Positions 9,094-18,257 of a DNA stretch of 45,919 nt are shown here, one piece after another. Source of the DNA: Caldithrix sp. (GTDB lineage: Bacteria; KSB1; UBA2214; DYKH01); the NCBI GenBank assembly GCA_020722685.1, contig DYKH01000033.1, positions 1 to 45,919 on the forward strand. The letters are read 5' to 3'. A program made the position numbers and the translations under genes. The notes beneath the pieces were generated by a model, which saw only the letters and a list, made by a program, of their open reading frames with translations, was not told the DNA's origin and did not search any database. Numbering within the stretch: the stretch's first letter is position 1; every line of letters starts with the position of its first letter.

Positions 9094-10326
9094 TTACCAG
9101 GCAGGATCAATAAAGCCGTAATGGCGCCCGAACCAATAATTGCGGATCATGGTCACGGCGCTGCCCTCTTCTTCGGATTTGACGGTTTTAAAGCCCTCCT
9201 CCGTCGGGATTTTGAATTCTCGCATCTGGCGATCGAAACCCCACATGTTCTTGATGGCCTCGATGCATTTTTCTCCTACGACTTTTTCTTGCGTAAGGAC
9301 TTCATAAAGCATATGAAACCACACCTGCGATTTCCACTTAAAGTCCGTATTCTTCCATTCGTACCAATGGCGGTTCAAGCTCATCTGGTATTTATTGAGC
9401 AAGGACGGATCGTCCTCCCAACGCATGATCATGTAAAAGGATTTGGCGGCCAAATCGTCGTCCCAGGGCGCGGTTTTCCATTCATCTGGCCAAAGCATCT
9501 TGGTTAGGATGGCATGGTCGTCGTAATGATAGCGGTCGATCAGCATCCTGTAGGCGGCGCGATAGCGATCTTTGCCGGTCAGTTTGTATGCCACTTTCAG
9601 GCCCGCGAGCATTTCTAAAGAGTTCAAAGCTTGGTGAGGTAGGTCCGGACAAAAGTCTCCCCACAACGTCATCTTGTTGTCCACGTCAACCAATTTGAAA
9701 TTGTGATCCACGCAGCGCCCGATGAACCGATCGAGGAAATCTGCGGCGATCTTTTTGTGCTCCTCGTCCGCGCAGAATTCCCAATAAGTGCCCACTGCGT
9801 AGAAAAAGGTGGTGAACTTGTCGCTGCTCAAATCACCTTCCCACCGGTAACCGGGCATGCTGGTGGACCAGTGCCATTCCATGGGAAAGAAATACACCTG
9901 CTCATGCCAGAGCGGCTTGTCGGTTTTGTTAAAGCTGCGGGCGACCACCCCCGGCACGCCGGTGACCTTCTCCAGCTTGAGTAGACCGTCCATAAGCTGG
10001 TTGGCCAAATCCCGAACCTTCGGATCTTTGGTGACGGCGTATTGATGCGAATAAGCTGCCAGCAAAATACCGGTGTGATCGGCAACGTCCTCCTGGCTGC
10101 CCATCAACGGGCGATCCAAACCGGCTGGCGGAAAGATGACGTGTTGCATGATGATTCCCTCGTTCCAATGGTTGCCGCGCATCAGCTCGTCGAACATGGC
10201 AACCCGGACATGCAACGGATCGGTGCGTTGGGGGAACTTGTTTACCTTTTGCGCCAGGACCGGGGCGAATTGCGGCACGGCGCAAAAAAGAACAACCGCG
10301 AAAACGTGAAACAGCTTTGCTCGCAT
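9094..10326 (-). CDS. Exported alpha/alpha-barrel protein, paralogue of the 6035-8164 barrel domain
   Basis: This 410-residue protein has a signal peptide (cleavage likely after APVLA, about residue 25) and a strong AAGGAGGG site before its ATG. The mature part is helical and aromatic-rich. It matches the C-terminal domain of the 709-residue neighbour over most of its length: HNFKLVDVDNK against HDFNLLDYDGT, WEDDPSLLNKYQMSL against YEEDPGLLLMYRMSL, and FGRHYGF against MARYHGI. Such folds occur in glycoside hydrolases and polysaccharide lyases, but I recognise no catalytic signature, so the function is unknown. It forms a tight pair with the FGE-like gene, 13 bp apart. The gene order suggests the two barrel proteins and the FGE-like protein act together outside the cytoplasm. 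Confidence 0.82.
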   Translation of the reverse strand: MRAKLFHVFAVVLFCAVPQFAPVLAQKVNKFPQRTDPLHVRVAMFDELMRGNHWNEGIIMQHVIFPPAGLDRPLMGSQEDVADHTGILLAAYSHQYAVTKDPKVRDLANQLMDGLLKLEKVTGVPGVVARSFNKTDKPLWHEQVYFFPMEWHWSTSMPGYRWEGDLSSDKFTTFFYAVGTYWEFCADEEHKKIAADFLDRFIGRCVDHNFKLVDVDNKMTLWGDFCPDLPHQALNSLEMLAGLKVAYKLTGKDRYRAAYRMLIDRYHYDDHAILTKMLWPDEWKTAPWDDDLAAKSFYMIMRWEDDPSLLNKYQMSLNRHWYEWKNTDFKWKSQVWFHMLYEVLTQEKVVGEKCIEAIKNMWGFDRQMREFKIPTEEGFKTVKSEEEGSAVTMIRNYWFGRHYGFIDPAW

Positions 10327-10444
10327 TGCACCCTCCTTTCGGTATTGAGTGAACCTCCGGTGAGCTTCATCGTCTGTGGTGATTTCATTCTTTGAAAATC
10401 GCGGGCTTTTTAGTTGTAGGGCGTAATCCGCTCTGCTTGCGTAT

Positions 10445-10467
10445 AGCCAACAAAAGGGTAGTTGGCT
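10445..10467. repeat. Inverted repeat in the 216-bp gap
   Basis: AGCCAAC and GTTGGCT make a perfect 7-bp stem with a 9-base loop, between the stop codon of the DUF3604 gene and the start of the barrel gene. There is no T run after it on the minus strand. It may protect the upstream mRNA end or partially separate the two transcripts. Confidence 0.35.
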
Positions 10468-10542
10468 CTGCAGATTTGGCTTTTTCCGGGACGCAGGTTA
10501 GCTCTGAGCGCTGCCCAATCTCGGCACGCAGCCCGAAGGCTA

Positions 10543-12618
10543 TCAACCTTTGACCCAAATGGGGCTTGACCATGCCATGGACGGACGCCCTCGCACCAGG
10601 CCGGTTTGGGTGCAGCGGACGTAATAAATGGCGTCTCCCCGATGCAGGGTATCAACATAGTCAGCCCTGAACTCCATCTCAAGGGGCGACCATTCCTTGA
10701 TGACTGTAAGATCTGATCCGGAAGCGGATTTCAATAGCTCTATACGCTCGATCTCGCGGGTGCCGACGGCATGGATCTGAATGCGTGGGGATTGGCTCAA
10801 ATTCACTGTGCTCCCCATCGTTGCACCGCTGATGTTAAAATCCAGGTAAATGCGCACGCCCGTGGTTCCATAAGTACGTCGATGATACAGGGCGTCAAAG
10901 ATCGCTGCGCGGGTCAGCTCCGGGGCCAAAACCGCGGTGATTCCGTAATGCGGTTGTCCCGGATGTGAACGATGTTCGTCAGAAGAGGCAACGGTGCTCA
11001 AATGCAGGCCAGCCAGCCAAGCAGCCTGCACCGTTTGTGTCGCCGGGGCTGAGGTGCTTGGGGAAGTAAAGTCGGAATGCTCAAACGACAGAGGATGCTC
11101 CGGATTATAGGATTCCGAGAGTCCGTGTCCGGAATAGATTTCGATGTTTCTTCGGAACCGCGGATCGTCCGGCGTCCATTCAATTCCTTGGGGAAACTTG
11201 CCGGTATGGTGCGGAATGGTCAACGCCTGTCCGGCGATTAACTGACGCCAAAGCTCCTGCAAGGAAGTATCTCGTTCCGGCCAAAGCGTACCCGGCTGAT
11301 CGCGAAAATACACGTTATGATGCCCGTAGGGACGGCCCATTGAGCACTCGTAGGCGTGCAAGGTGACGAATTTCCCCTCATCGAGGTGCCGTTCAGTCAA
11401 TGCATTGTATTCGGCCCAGGTGTGATGCCACAATCCCATGGGCAAAGAATCGGCCCTCGGCTTCCTGCCGTGATCCGTCAAGGCGTAAAAATCCAATCCG
11501 GAGACATAGCGAGCATAATCGAACATGCCGTCCCCCACCCCGTCCCAACTGTACTTTGAATGGGAATGAATGTCGCCCCAGTAAACGAAATACTTTGGTT
11601 TTTCCTTGTGGACGATGATCGCATTGCTTATTGTCGAGAAACCTTCTGTGTGGACTTGAATCGTCAGCATGCCGGGTTCCAAAGGTGTAAAGTCAACGAT
11701 TGCCCATCCCCCGCCGGTCCAACCGCCTTCAGTCGCTATTCGAACTTGCTCGGGTAGATTGACTCTGAGGCCGACCGCCTTTAACGCAAAGGGCTTGGCA
11801 AATGCCATCACCGGATTGGCGAATTGATCCACCAGGGCAATGTGCAATTGGCCGGGCTGATTCACGACCATCGTTGTCGGAGCACTAACCAATAGCTCCG
11901 CGGCGAGGCCGCTTAGAGACTGAAGCATCGGCCTCGCCAGAGGCTGCCTTTGTGCATCGGGCGCCGGCTCAAAAACGCCGTCGCCGTCCACGTCCACTGC
12001 AGATAGAACCGGCTCTGGCTCAGTCCTCACAATGGACGCGAGCATTCCTGGACTTCCCTTGGACGTATCGCCATAAACGACGCGTATCAAGTCCCCTTCC
12101 CGCAGCTTTCCTCCTGTTACTTTCACCCGTACAACAAAAACATATCTCTCGGACCGGCTATCCAATCCAACTTTGGCGTGTTTCACCAACACGCGATCGG
12201 TTTGACCTTCCACAATCGTCTTCAACTGGACGGCTGGATTCGTACAATGGGCGGAAACATAGTGAATCTTTTGCGGATCGGTAGCTTGCAGTGAATTTGC
12301 AGAGTTGCGTTCCCCGGCGTGCCAGGTGTCGGGAAGCTGCACGCGAATGCCGCCCCCTGTGGATATCCCCGAAGAGCCGGCTTTGTAGGTCACCGTCCAG
12401 GTGCCGAGCTGACCGGCAATTCCTGTCACAGGCTTTACGGATATCCATCCGTCCGCTTCATTGCCGGTGACAAGGAACCAGGTGGACGCTTCCTCCAGGT
12501 ACTTGCACGTCGTCATCAAAACAAGAGGAAATAGGATGAAAAATCGAACTGATGAGAAAATGGAGTCGGCTTTGCCGTTACGGCTAAACATCCCATTGGC
12601 ATTTTCACGATGACTCAT
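10543..12618 (-). CDS. DUF3604 / PHP-like metal-dependent hydrolase, exported
   Basis: The C-terminal half matches the DUF3604 family, related to PHP-type metallophosphoesterases. It shows YWGDIHSHSKYSWDG (about residues 346-360), FYALTDHGR, an HHNVYFR segment, IPHHTGK, IEIYSGHG and ASSDEHRSHPG, together giving the His/Asp set expected for a multi-metal site. The N-terminal 340 residues are beta-rich, with Ig-like sequence such as VVNQPGQLHIALVDQFANPV. The start at 12618 is chosen because AGAAGGA lies about 8 bases upstream and it avoids overlapping the preceding barrel gene; 12690 is an alternative. A hydrophobic segment near residues 24-38 ends in TTC, a poor lipobox, so export is likely but the anchor is uncertain. 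DUF3604 enzymes occur near sulfatase and glycan genes; the substrate is unknown. 691 residues. Confidence 0.88.
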   Translation of the reverse strand: MSHRENANGMFSRNGKADSIFSSVRFFILFPLVLMTTCKYLEEASTWFLVTGNEADGWISVKPVTGIAGQLGTWTVTYKAGSSGISTGGGIRVQLPDTWHAGERNSANSLQATDPQKIHYVSAHCTNPAVQLKTIVEGQTDRVLVKHAKVGLDSRSERYVFVVRVKVTGGKLREGDLIRVVYGDTSKGSPGMLASIVRTEPEPVLSAVDVDGDGVFEPAPDAQRQPLARPMLQSLSGLAAELLVSAPTTMVVNQPGQLHIALVDQFANPVMAFAKPFALKAVGLRVNLPEQVRIATEGGWTGGGWAIVDFTPLEPGMLTIQVHTEGFSTISNAIIVHKEKPKYFVYWGDIHSHSKYSWDGVGDGMFDYARYVSGLDFYALTDHGRKPRADSLPMGLWHHTWAEYNALTERHLDEGKFVTLHAYECSMGRPYGHHNVYFRDQPGTLWPERDTSLQELWRQLIAGQALTIPHHTGKFPQGIEWTPDDPRFRRNIEIYSGHGLSESYNPEHPLSFEHSDFTSPSTSAPATQTVQAAWLAGLHLSTVASSDEHRSHPGQPHYGITAVLAPELTRAAIFDALYHRRTYGTTGVRIYLDFNISGATMGSTVNLSQSPRIQIHAVGTREIERIELLKSASGSDLTVIKEWSPLEMEFRADYVDTLHRGDAIYYVRCTQTGLVRGRPSMAWSSPIWVKG

Positions 12619-12631
12619 CGCTCGTGTCCTT

Positions 12632-13900
12632 CTATGAAAGCACAAACCGCAGCGACAGAAAAATGCGGAACTTGGCCTTTCTGAGCTCAAACGGATTTCC
12701 TCCCAAGCCCAAGAAATCGGTTTTGTATTTCAGGAGATGATAGTCAAGGGCCAAGTCAAAAATCGTACTTTTCGACATGATCCCCAGGCCGCCGGTAACA
12801 AACAGAGACTTGGCTTGTGCCCCCCGCAATGAGGGATTCACATCATTGTATTCAAATACCTGCTCGGGATTGGTAAAGAAGCCCAAACGGAGCGGCATGT
12901 CGAACGTCTCGGAGTGAACGAGGTATTCCGAGCCAAACCGGAAGGAATGCGCGTTGGCAAACGGCTGAACCTTTTCCTCAGAGCCTGATTGGATACTCGC
13001 TTTTTCCCACGGGCGCAAAACGTAGTCGAAGGCAATGATCCAGTCGGGTAAAGGTTTCACCTCAACGCCAAACGCCGAGGAGAGGGGTTTGCTCAAGGAT
13101 TTTTTTTCCTCATATTCACGCTTCTTATCGCTCGGGTCAGTGTATTCCAGATTGGCAAAGTGAATCGTGTAAGGAAAAGTCAAGCGGCTTGCAAACGTCA
13201 GCACGTGTGAAGCGCGCCAGGAAATGCCCATATCCACACTAAAGCCGGAAAACCGATTCTTCCACGTGTCCTTGCTCTCCGTATCTTTTTCAGCGGAAGT
13301 GACCTTTTCTATTTCTTTCAACTCTTGCTTGCCGGCGAGGAAATTCAAGCTGGTTCCAAGAGACAAATCCGGAAGCACTCTGGTTCCAATCCCACCCGAG
13401 AGTGAAAACAGGCCTCCGGCTCGGTCCACGGTGTTTTCCAATCTAACACCCGTAGAAGCGTCTGTGGTGGTCCAACTGAAATTATCGTTCAGATCGACCA
13501 TATTGCGAATGGCAATCCCGCTGACAAAACGCATTTCCTGCGCCGCAATTGGGATGGTGAATCCAACGTAATTCAAGCTAAAATTACCGCCTTGTGTCGC
13601 TTTGTAGGTTTTATTCGGCTGAAAATTAGCCGGGGGATCGATTTCCATCTTACCAAAACTGAGCGCAGTAGCGATGGATGCGCTTGCAAGATTAGAAGCT
13701 GCCAATCCCGCCGGATTCCAGAGCAGCGCGGTTGCATCATTCGCCAAGGCAGTATAGGCTTGGCCCATAGCGGCAGCGCGTGCGCCGGCCGGCGTGTCGG
13801 TCAAAATAGCGCCATCGATCACAAATTCTTGGGCTGGAACCCGAGAAAAACAAAAAAACAATAAGTACACCACCCTGTAACAGATTCGTTTTAGTCGCAT
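12632..13900 (-). CDS. PorV/FadL-like outer-membrane beta-barrel protein
   Basis: After a short signal peptide ending at VPAQ, this 422-residue protein shows the N-terminal PorV/PorQ/UPF0164 signature: AGARAAAMGQAYTALANDATALLWNPAGLA. The rest is alternating beta-strand sequence ending in KFRIFLSLRFVLS, as expected for an outer-membrane barrel. PorV is the shuttle that hands T9SS cargo to the surface machinery, and related barrels move fatty acids. Which role this copy has cannot be told, but T9SS-tagged proteins elsewhere in the window make a secretion role plausible. It lies 13 bp upstream of the DUF3604 gene, so the two are probably cotranscribed. I found no clear promoter in the 150 bp before it. 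Confidence 0.85.
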   Translation of the reverse strand: MRLKRICYRVVYLLFFCFSRVPAQEFVIDGAILTDTPAGARAAAMGQAYTALANDATALLWNPAGLAASNLASASIATALSFGKMEIDPPANFQPNKTYKATQGGNFSLNYVGFTIPIAAQEMRFVSGIAIRNMVDLNDNFSWTTTDASTGVRLENTVDRAGGLFSLSGGIGTRVLPDLSLGTSLNFLAGKQELKEIEKVTSAEKDTESKDTWKNRFSGFSVDMGISWRASHVLTFASRLTFPYTIHFANLEYTDPSDKKREYEEKKSLSKPLSSAFGVEVKPLPDWIIAFDYVLRPWEKASIQSGSEEKVQPFANAHSFRFGSEYLVHSETFDMPLRLGFFTNPEQVFEYNDVNPSLRGAQAKSLFVTGGLGIMSKSTIFDLALDYHLLKYKTDFLGLGGNPFELRKAKFRIFLSLRFVLS

Positions 13901-14040
13901 CTCTTACTCACCAACAAATCGGTTATCGCACCGCGACCCCGGCATGAATCTCTTCTGCGGAAGATCCTTATTGCGAACGGTCAAGACCTTTTGGCTCAGT
14001 CAAGTGAAATAGAATCCTCCGGCAGCTTTTCTCATTGAAG

Positions 14041-14082
14041 AAAGTTAAAGAAAAGGCGAGTCGATCTCGAATCAGCTCGCCT
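14041..14082 (-). terminator. Intrinsic terminator after the slipin gene
   Basis: On the minus strand AGGCGAG pairs with CTCGCCT across a 15-base loop and is followed directly by TTTTCTTTAACTTT. It lies 80 bp beyond the slipin stop codon and ends the nfeD-slipin transcript. Confidence 0.8.
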
Positions 14083-14162
14083 GAAAACCAATGAACTTCC
14101 TGCCTCTTGACCGTGCCCGCAACAGCGAAATCAGCAAAAGTCAAAAGGCAACACTTCGCAGC

Positions 14163-14915
14163 TTAGGCTTTTTCTCCCAGCTTGAGGAATGGCCGGACCA
14201 AATCCATTGGCATGGGGAAAATAATGGTCGAATTATTTTCGGTGCCAATTTCACTGAGTGTCTGCAGGTAGCGCAATTGCAGCGCCTGTGGATGCTTGGC
14301 CATGATTTCGGCCGCATTGGACAAGGTCTGAGACGCTTGGAACTCGCCATCGGCGTGGATGATCTTGGCGCGTCGCTCGCGTTCGGCTTCCGCCTGTTTG
14401 GCCATAGCTCGCTGCATTTCCACCGGCAGGTCCACGTGCTTCACTTCCACCAAACCGACTTTGATGCCCCAGGGATCGGTGTGGGCATCAATAATCGCTT
14501 GCAGCTCGCGGTTGATTTTGTCGCGCGCAGATAACAACTCATCCATTTCTGCTTGTCCCAGAATGCTGCGCAAGGTTGTCTGCGCTAATTGGGAGGTGGC
14601 ATAGAGGTAATCCTCTACCTCCACAATGGCCTTGCTCGGATCAATAACTCGGAAGTAAAGAACTGCATTTACCTTGACGGATACATTATCCCGAGTGATC
14701 ACGTCTTGTGGCGGAATGTCCATGGCAATGGTGCGCAGGCTGACTTTGACCATACGATCGACAATGGGGATAAGCAAAATAATTCCCGGACCGCGCGAGC
14801 CGACAAGCCTGCCTAAGCGAAAAATTACGCCACGTTCATATTCGCGCAACACTCGAATAGCGCTCAGTAGCAGTAAGACACCGATAATGACTAGAACAGT
14901 TACTGGTTGAATCAT
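14163..14915 (-). CDS. Slipin (stomatin/prohibitin-like SPFH membrane protein)
   Basis: The 250-residue protein begins with one membrane segment (about residues 5-20) followed by [14 protein letters not shown], the standard opening of bacterial slipins. The SPFH domain runs to about residue 170 and includes [11 protein letters not shown], a [15 protein letters not shown] core and [16 protein letters not shown] charged coiled coil ([15 protein letters not shown]) and the C-terminal [14 protein letters not shown] complete the family pattern. Slipins form oligomeric membrane microdomains and are cleaved by NfeD proteases. The nfeD gene lies 40 bp upstream in the same direction, the classic pairing. 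A perfect AAAGGAGG site stands 6 bases before the ATG. The probable role is membrane organisation or quality control. Confidence 0.95.
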   Translation of the reverse strand: MIQPVTVLVIIGVLLLLSAIRVLREYERGVIFRLGRLVGSRGPGIILLIPIVDRMVKVSLRTIAMDIPPQDVITRDNVSVKVNAVLYFRVIDPSKAIVEVEDYLYATSQLAQTTLRSILGQAEMDELLSARDKINRELQAIIDAHTDPWGIKVGLVEVKHVDLPVEMQRAMAKQAEAERERRAKIIHADGEFQASQTLSNAAEIMAKHPQALQLRYLQTLSEIGTENNSTIIFPMPMDLVRPFLKLGEKA

Positions 14916-14955
14916 CTGCAGCCTCCTTTTGTCAGCTTTAGATTTTATGCACCTC

Positions 14956-16248
14956 TTAGGTTAGTTTCATCACCTTTACTGCAAGCCCATCTACCGCCAC
15001 GACTCTTACTCGATCCCCTTCCTTGATTGTCTCTTCGCTGTACGCTTTCCAAAGCTCTCCATGCAATCTGACTTGGCCTTCCTTCTCGATGGCGGTCACC
15101 GCAACTCCCTTTTCGCCGATTAACCCTTCGCGCCCGGTGGTTGGCTGGGACACGCGGGCCTTGAGCGCCATTCCCAGTGCAAATGCAAAAAACAATCCTG
15201 TTGCAATCGCCAGAGTCAAGGCGATGCGCCAATCCACGGAAATGGGAAATCCCGGGATCTCTTCATACAGCATAATCGAGCCTAAGAACAAAGCAATCGC
15301 GCCGCCGATCGAGAGCACTCCATAGCTGGTCACCTTGACCTCCAGTACGAAAAGAATGATCGCAAATAGTATGAGTAGCAAGCCGGCGGAGCTGAGAGGC
15401 AATGTCTGCAATGCAAAGAATGCCAGGATAATGCAGATGCCCCCGACCACGCCCGGCACAACGGCGCCAGGACTAAAGAGCTCGAAAAACAAACCGTAGA
15501 TGCCAAGAATCAGCAGAATGTAGGCGATATTTGGATTGGATATGCGATAGAGGATTTTGTCGCGCCAACTCATTTCATCCACCACCACGGTAGCGTTCTT
15601 GGTAGCCAAGGTCTTACTACCGGACTCGATGGTGACCGTCCTTCCATCGATTGCGTGGAGCAGGCTGTCCTGATTTGGGCAAATCAAATCGATGATGTGT
15701 AGTTTCAAAGCTTCTTTCTCATTGGTGGAAATGCTCTCCCGCACAGCCTTTTCCGCCCAGGCGGCATTTCTTCCGCGTTTTTCCGCAATGCCGTGAATCC
15801 AGGCACTGGCCCAGTTGGTCACCTTTTCTTTCATCACTTTGGACGTATCTTGCTGCCCGCCGATGCCGACCGGGTGCGCTGCGCCGATGTTGGTCCCTTC
15901 GGCCATGACAGCAATGTGACTGGCCAAGGCAATAAAGACGCCGGCAGATACTGCCCCGGAGCCGCTGGGGGCAACATAGATCACCACCGGCACGTCCGCG
16001 CTGAGCATTTTTTTCACAATCGTCTTGGTGGATTCCAGCAGGCCGCCCGGGGTGTCCATTTGTATCAGCAGACACTCATACTTGCCCTTCTCCGCCCGGT
16101 CGATGTTCTCGACAATGAACGCGGCGGAAACAGGATTGATGTCGCCATTGATAACGATTTTGAGGACTTGCCCAGGTTCGCTAAATGCCAACGAGGCAGA
16201 AAGAAAAACCAATCCAACAAGTAAAGCGACGATCCGACGACGATACAT
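14956..16248 (-). CDS. NfeD family membrane serine protease (ClpP-like domain)
   Basis: This 430-residue protein has a signal sequence, then a ClpP/crotonase-like protease domain with [12 protein letters not shown] and [11 protein letters not shown], where Ser101 is the predicted nucleophile and a Lys in DTSKVMKEK (about 137-142) the predicted base. Four or five membrane segments follow from about residue 235 to 380, and the C-terminal 55 residues form the OB-like NfeD domain ([23 protein letters not shown]). It is the long, protease-containing form. In characterised archaeal homologues the protease cuts the C-terminus of the partner stomatin, and the slipin gene follows here by 40 bp. The presumed transcript starts near 16447 and includes a palindromic repeat in its leader. 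Confidence 0.94.
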   Translation of the reverse strand: MYRRRIVALLVGLVFLSASLAFSEPGQVLKIVINGDINPVSAAFIVENIDRAEKGKYECLLIQMDTPGGLLESTKTIVKKMLSADVPVVIYVAPSGSGAVSAGVFIALASHIAVMAEGTNIGAAHPVGIGGQQDTSKVMKEKVTNWASAWIHGIAEKRGRNAAWAEKAVRESISTNEKEALKLHIIDLICPNQDSLLHAIDGRTVTIESGSKTLATKNATVVVDEMSWRDKILYRISNPNIAYILLILGIYGLFFELFSPGAVVPGVVGGICIILAFFALQTLPLSSAGLLLILFAIILFVLEVKVTSYGVLSIGGAIALFLGSIMLYEEIPGFPISVDWRIALTLAIATGLFFAFALGMALKARVSQPTTGREGLIGEKGVAVTAIEKEGQVRLHGELWKAYSEETIKEGDRVRVVAVDGLAVKVMKLT

Positions 16249-16280
16249 CTTTTATCTCAGCCAAAATGATGGGAGCCAAA

Positions 16281-16410
16281 TAGGTAACCAATCACAGGGG
16301 GTCCTACCAATCCTGCTATTCCTGCGGATGCGGGAATCTCCTTTCCATGGCACGGCAGAAGAAGACCCCTGCATGCGCCGGGGTGACGATCTCCTGTGAT
16401 TGGTTATCCA
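16281..16410. repeat. MITE-like palindromic element with terminal inverted repeats
   Basis: Two arms, 16281-16301 and 16390-16410, are inverted copies sharing a perfect 14-base core, TAACCAATCACAGG on one strand. Between them, on the minus strand, are smaller hairpins built from CCCCGG...CAGGGG and ATTCC...GGAAT. The 130-bp unit codes for nothing. This layout is typical of short non-autonomous or REP-like elements. It sits in the presumed leader of nfeD, 32 bp before the start codon. Confidence 0.6.
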
Positions 16411-16453
16411 AACAGATATTGAAATGCGAGCTTCTGCAAATAATTACGCCGCA

Positions 16454-16482
16454 AATGTACTAAGCCGCACGCTGAAATGCAA
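16454..16482 (-). promoter_or_regulatory. Promoter for nfeD-slipin
   Basis: TTGCAT (16477-16482) and TACATT (16454-16459) are 17 bases apart on the minus strand, with the -10 region reading TACATTTG. The predicted start is near 16447, giving a leader of about 200 bases that contains the palindromic repeat. Confidence 0.7.
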
Positions 16483-16502
16483 TTCCTTTTTTAGCACTGA
16501 TC

Positions 16503-16548
16503 GAGGCCTCTTCAGACAATGAAGACCTCTAGGGTCTGGGGATTTTTT
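16503..16548 (+). promoter_or_regulatory. Overlapping hairpins followed by a T run (attenuator-like)
   Basis: On the plus strand TCTTCA-GACAA-TGAAGA, extended by GAGG/CCTC, forms one hairpin. The overlapping AGACC-TCTAG-GGTCT forms a second, followed by GGGGATTTTTT. The two share the AGACCTC segment and cannot form together. The best comM promoter lies downstream of it, so what transcript it would control is unclear. Confidence 0.3.
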
Positions 16549-16596
16549 GAGGTCCAACTGTGAAAGTGAGATGTTGTTCTGCGGCAAAGATTAAGC

Positions 16597-16625
16597 TTGC
16601 ATTATTCACCAGATAGACATTAAAT
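16597..16625 (+). promoter_or_regulatory. Promoter for comM/yifB
   Basis: TTGCAT (16597-16602), a 17-base spacer and TTAAAT (16620-16625) on the plus strand, about 65 bp before the comM start codon. The -35 hexamer is identical to those before tex, nfeD and the tRNA cluster. Confidence 0.6.
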
Positions 16626-16690
16626 TAGTCGGGAAAACCGTTCTTCCCTATTAATTCGCCTGCTTCATCATTATTCCTCGGAAGGTGTAC

Positions 16691-18226
16691 ATGTTAGCCA
16701 AGGTCCTGAGTGCGGCTGTACTGGGCATCGATGCCTACATCGTCAAGGTCGAAGCACATCTGGAAGGCAAATTGCCATTTTTCGCAACGGTGGGCCTGCC
16801 GGATGGGGCTGTACGTGAATCCAAGGAACGCGTGCAAGCGGCCATCAAGAACTCTGGGTTCCGTTATCCCATCAAACGCATCACTGTAAACTTGGCCCCG
16901 GCGGACGTCAAGAAGGAAGGCGCGGCGTTCGATCTGCCGATCGCCGTCGGTATTCTAGCGGCTACGGGACAAGTGGATACTACCTTGTTGAATGACTATG
17001 TTATCCTCGGCGAGCTGAGTTTGGACGGCAGCCTTCGTCCCATTCACGGGGTGCTACCCATTTCAGTTTCGGTCGTGCAAGAGAAAATCCGCGGCATTCT
17101 TCTTCCCCCGGAAAACGCCAAAGAAGGAGCCATGGCGCGCGACTTGGAAGTGATTCCGGTGAGCTCGCTCATGGATGCAGTGAGTTTTCTTAACGGCGAC
17201 CAGAGCTTCAAGCCATTTGTGGCGGATTTGAAGGAGGTATTCTCCGCCAGACGGCAATACCAGGAAGATTTTCTCGATGTCAAGGGCCAGGAAAACGTCA
17301 AACGCTCTTTGGAAGTCGCTGCCGCCGGCGGCCACAATATCATCATGATCGGCCCGCCGGGCTCCGGTAAAACCATGCTGGCCAAACGGCTGCCGAGTAT
17401 TTTACCGGACATGACCTTAGAAGAGGCTTTGGAAACCACCAAGATTCATTCCGTGGCCGGGCTCTTGCCGACCAACGAGGCGCTCATCGCCACCCGACCA
17501 TTCAGATCGCCGCATCATACCATCAGCGACGCCGGGCTCATTGGCGGCGGCACCATTCCCAAGCCGGGCGAAGTCAGTCTGGCGCACCATGGCGTTCTCT
17601 TTCTCGACGAGCTACCCGAATTCAAAAAGAACGTGTTGGAAGTCATGCGCCAGCCTTTGGAAGACGGGAAGGTGACGATCTCCCGTGCCCTGCTCTCGTT
17701 AACCTACCCGGCTGAATTCATGCTTGCCGCGGCGATGAACCCGTGTCCCTGCGGCTACTATACAGATCCGAATAATGAATGCTCCTGCTCGGCTCCGCAA
17801 ATACAAAGGTATCTTTCCCGGGTTTCCGGACCATTGTTGGATCGCATCGACATTCATATCGAGGTGCCGGCGGTGAAGTACAAAGAGCTAAGCAGCGCCG
17901 GTACCGGCGAGTCTTCGGAAAAAATACGCGCCCGGGTGGAAGCTGCCCGGCAAATTCAGCTCAAGCGCTTCGGCGATCATCCCAAGCTTTTCTGCAACGC
18001 AAGAATGGACTCGAAGGAGATTCGCAAGTACTGCCGGATTGACGAGCGGGGAGACGAGCTGTTGAAGATGGCCATCACCAAATTGGGGCTCTCAGCCCGC
18101 GCTTATGACCGGATTCTCAAGGTCTCGCGTACGATAGCCGATCTCGATCTGTCCGATGCCATCAAGCCGGAGCACGTCAGCGAAGCCATTCAGTATCGCA
18201 GCTTAGACCGTTCGGGAATTTTATAG
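16691..18226 (+). CDS. comM: YifB/ComM family Mg-chelatase-like AAA+ ATPase
   Basis: The 511-residue protein has the full YifB architecture. An N-terminal Lon-S16-like fold opens with [18 protein letters not shown] and contains [18 protein letters not shown]. The AAA+ core has Walker [10 protein letters not shown] (about 219-227), GRS-like [18 protein letters not shown], Walker [11 protein letters not shown], and the CPCGYYTDP cysteine motif. The C-terminal domain ends in [23 protein letters not shown]. ComM is a hexameric helicase that drives branch migration in natural transformation, though many bacteria carry it without known competence. ATG at 16691 has GGAAGG 5 bases upstream; a GTG two codons earlier is less likely. 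It is followed after 31 bp by a STAS gene. Confidence 0.95.
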   Translation: MLAKVLSAAVLGIDAYIVKVEAHLEGKLPFFATVGLPDGAVRESKERVQAAIKNSGFRYPIKRITVNLAPADVKKEGAAFDLPIAVGILAATGQVDTTLLNDYVILGELSLDGSLRPIHGVLPISVSVVQEKIRGILLPPENAKEGAMARDLEVIPVSSLMDAVSFLNGDQSFKPFVADLKEVFSARRQYQEDFLDVKGQENVKRSLEVAAAGGHNIIMIGPPGSGKTMLAKRLPSILPDMTLEEALETTKIHSVAGLLPTNEALIATRPFRSPHHTISDAGLIGGGTIPKPGEVSLAHHGVLFLDELPEFKKNVLEVMRQPLEDGKVTISRALLSLTYPAEFMLAAAMNPCPCGYYTDPNNECSCSAPQIQRYLSRVSGPLLDRIDIHIEVPAVKYKELSSAGTGESSEKIRARVEAARQIQLKRFGDHPKLFCNARMDSKEIRKYCRIDERGDELLKMAITKLGLSARAYDRILKVSRTIADLDLSDAIKPEHVSEAIQYRSLDRSGIL

Positions 18227-18257
18227 CGCCGTTTTCTTATCGGAGATGGAGGTTCAT

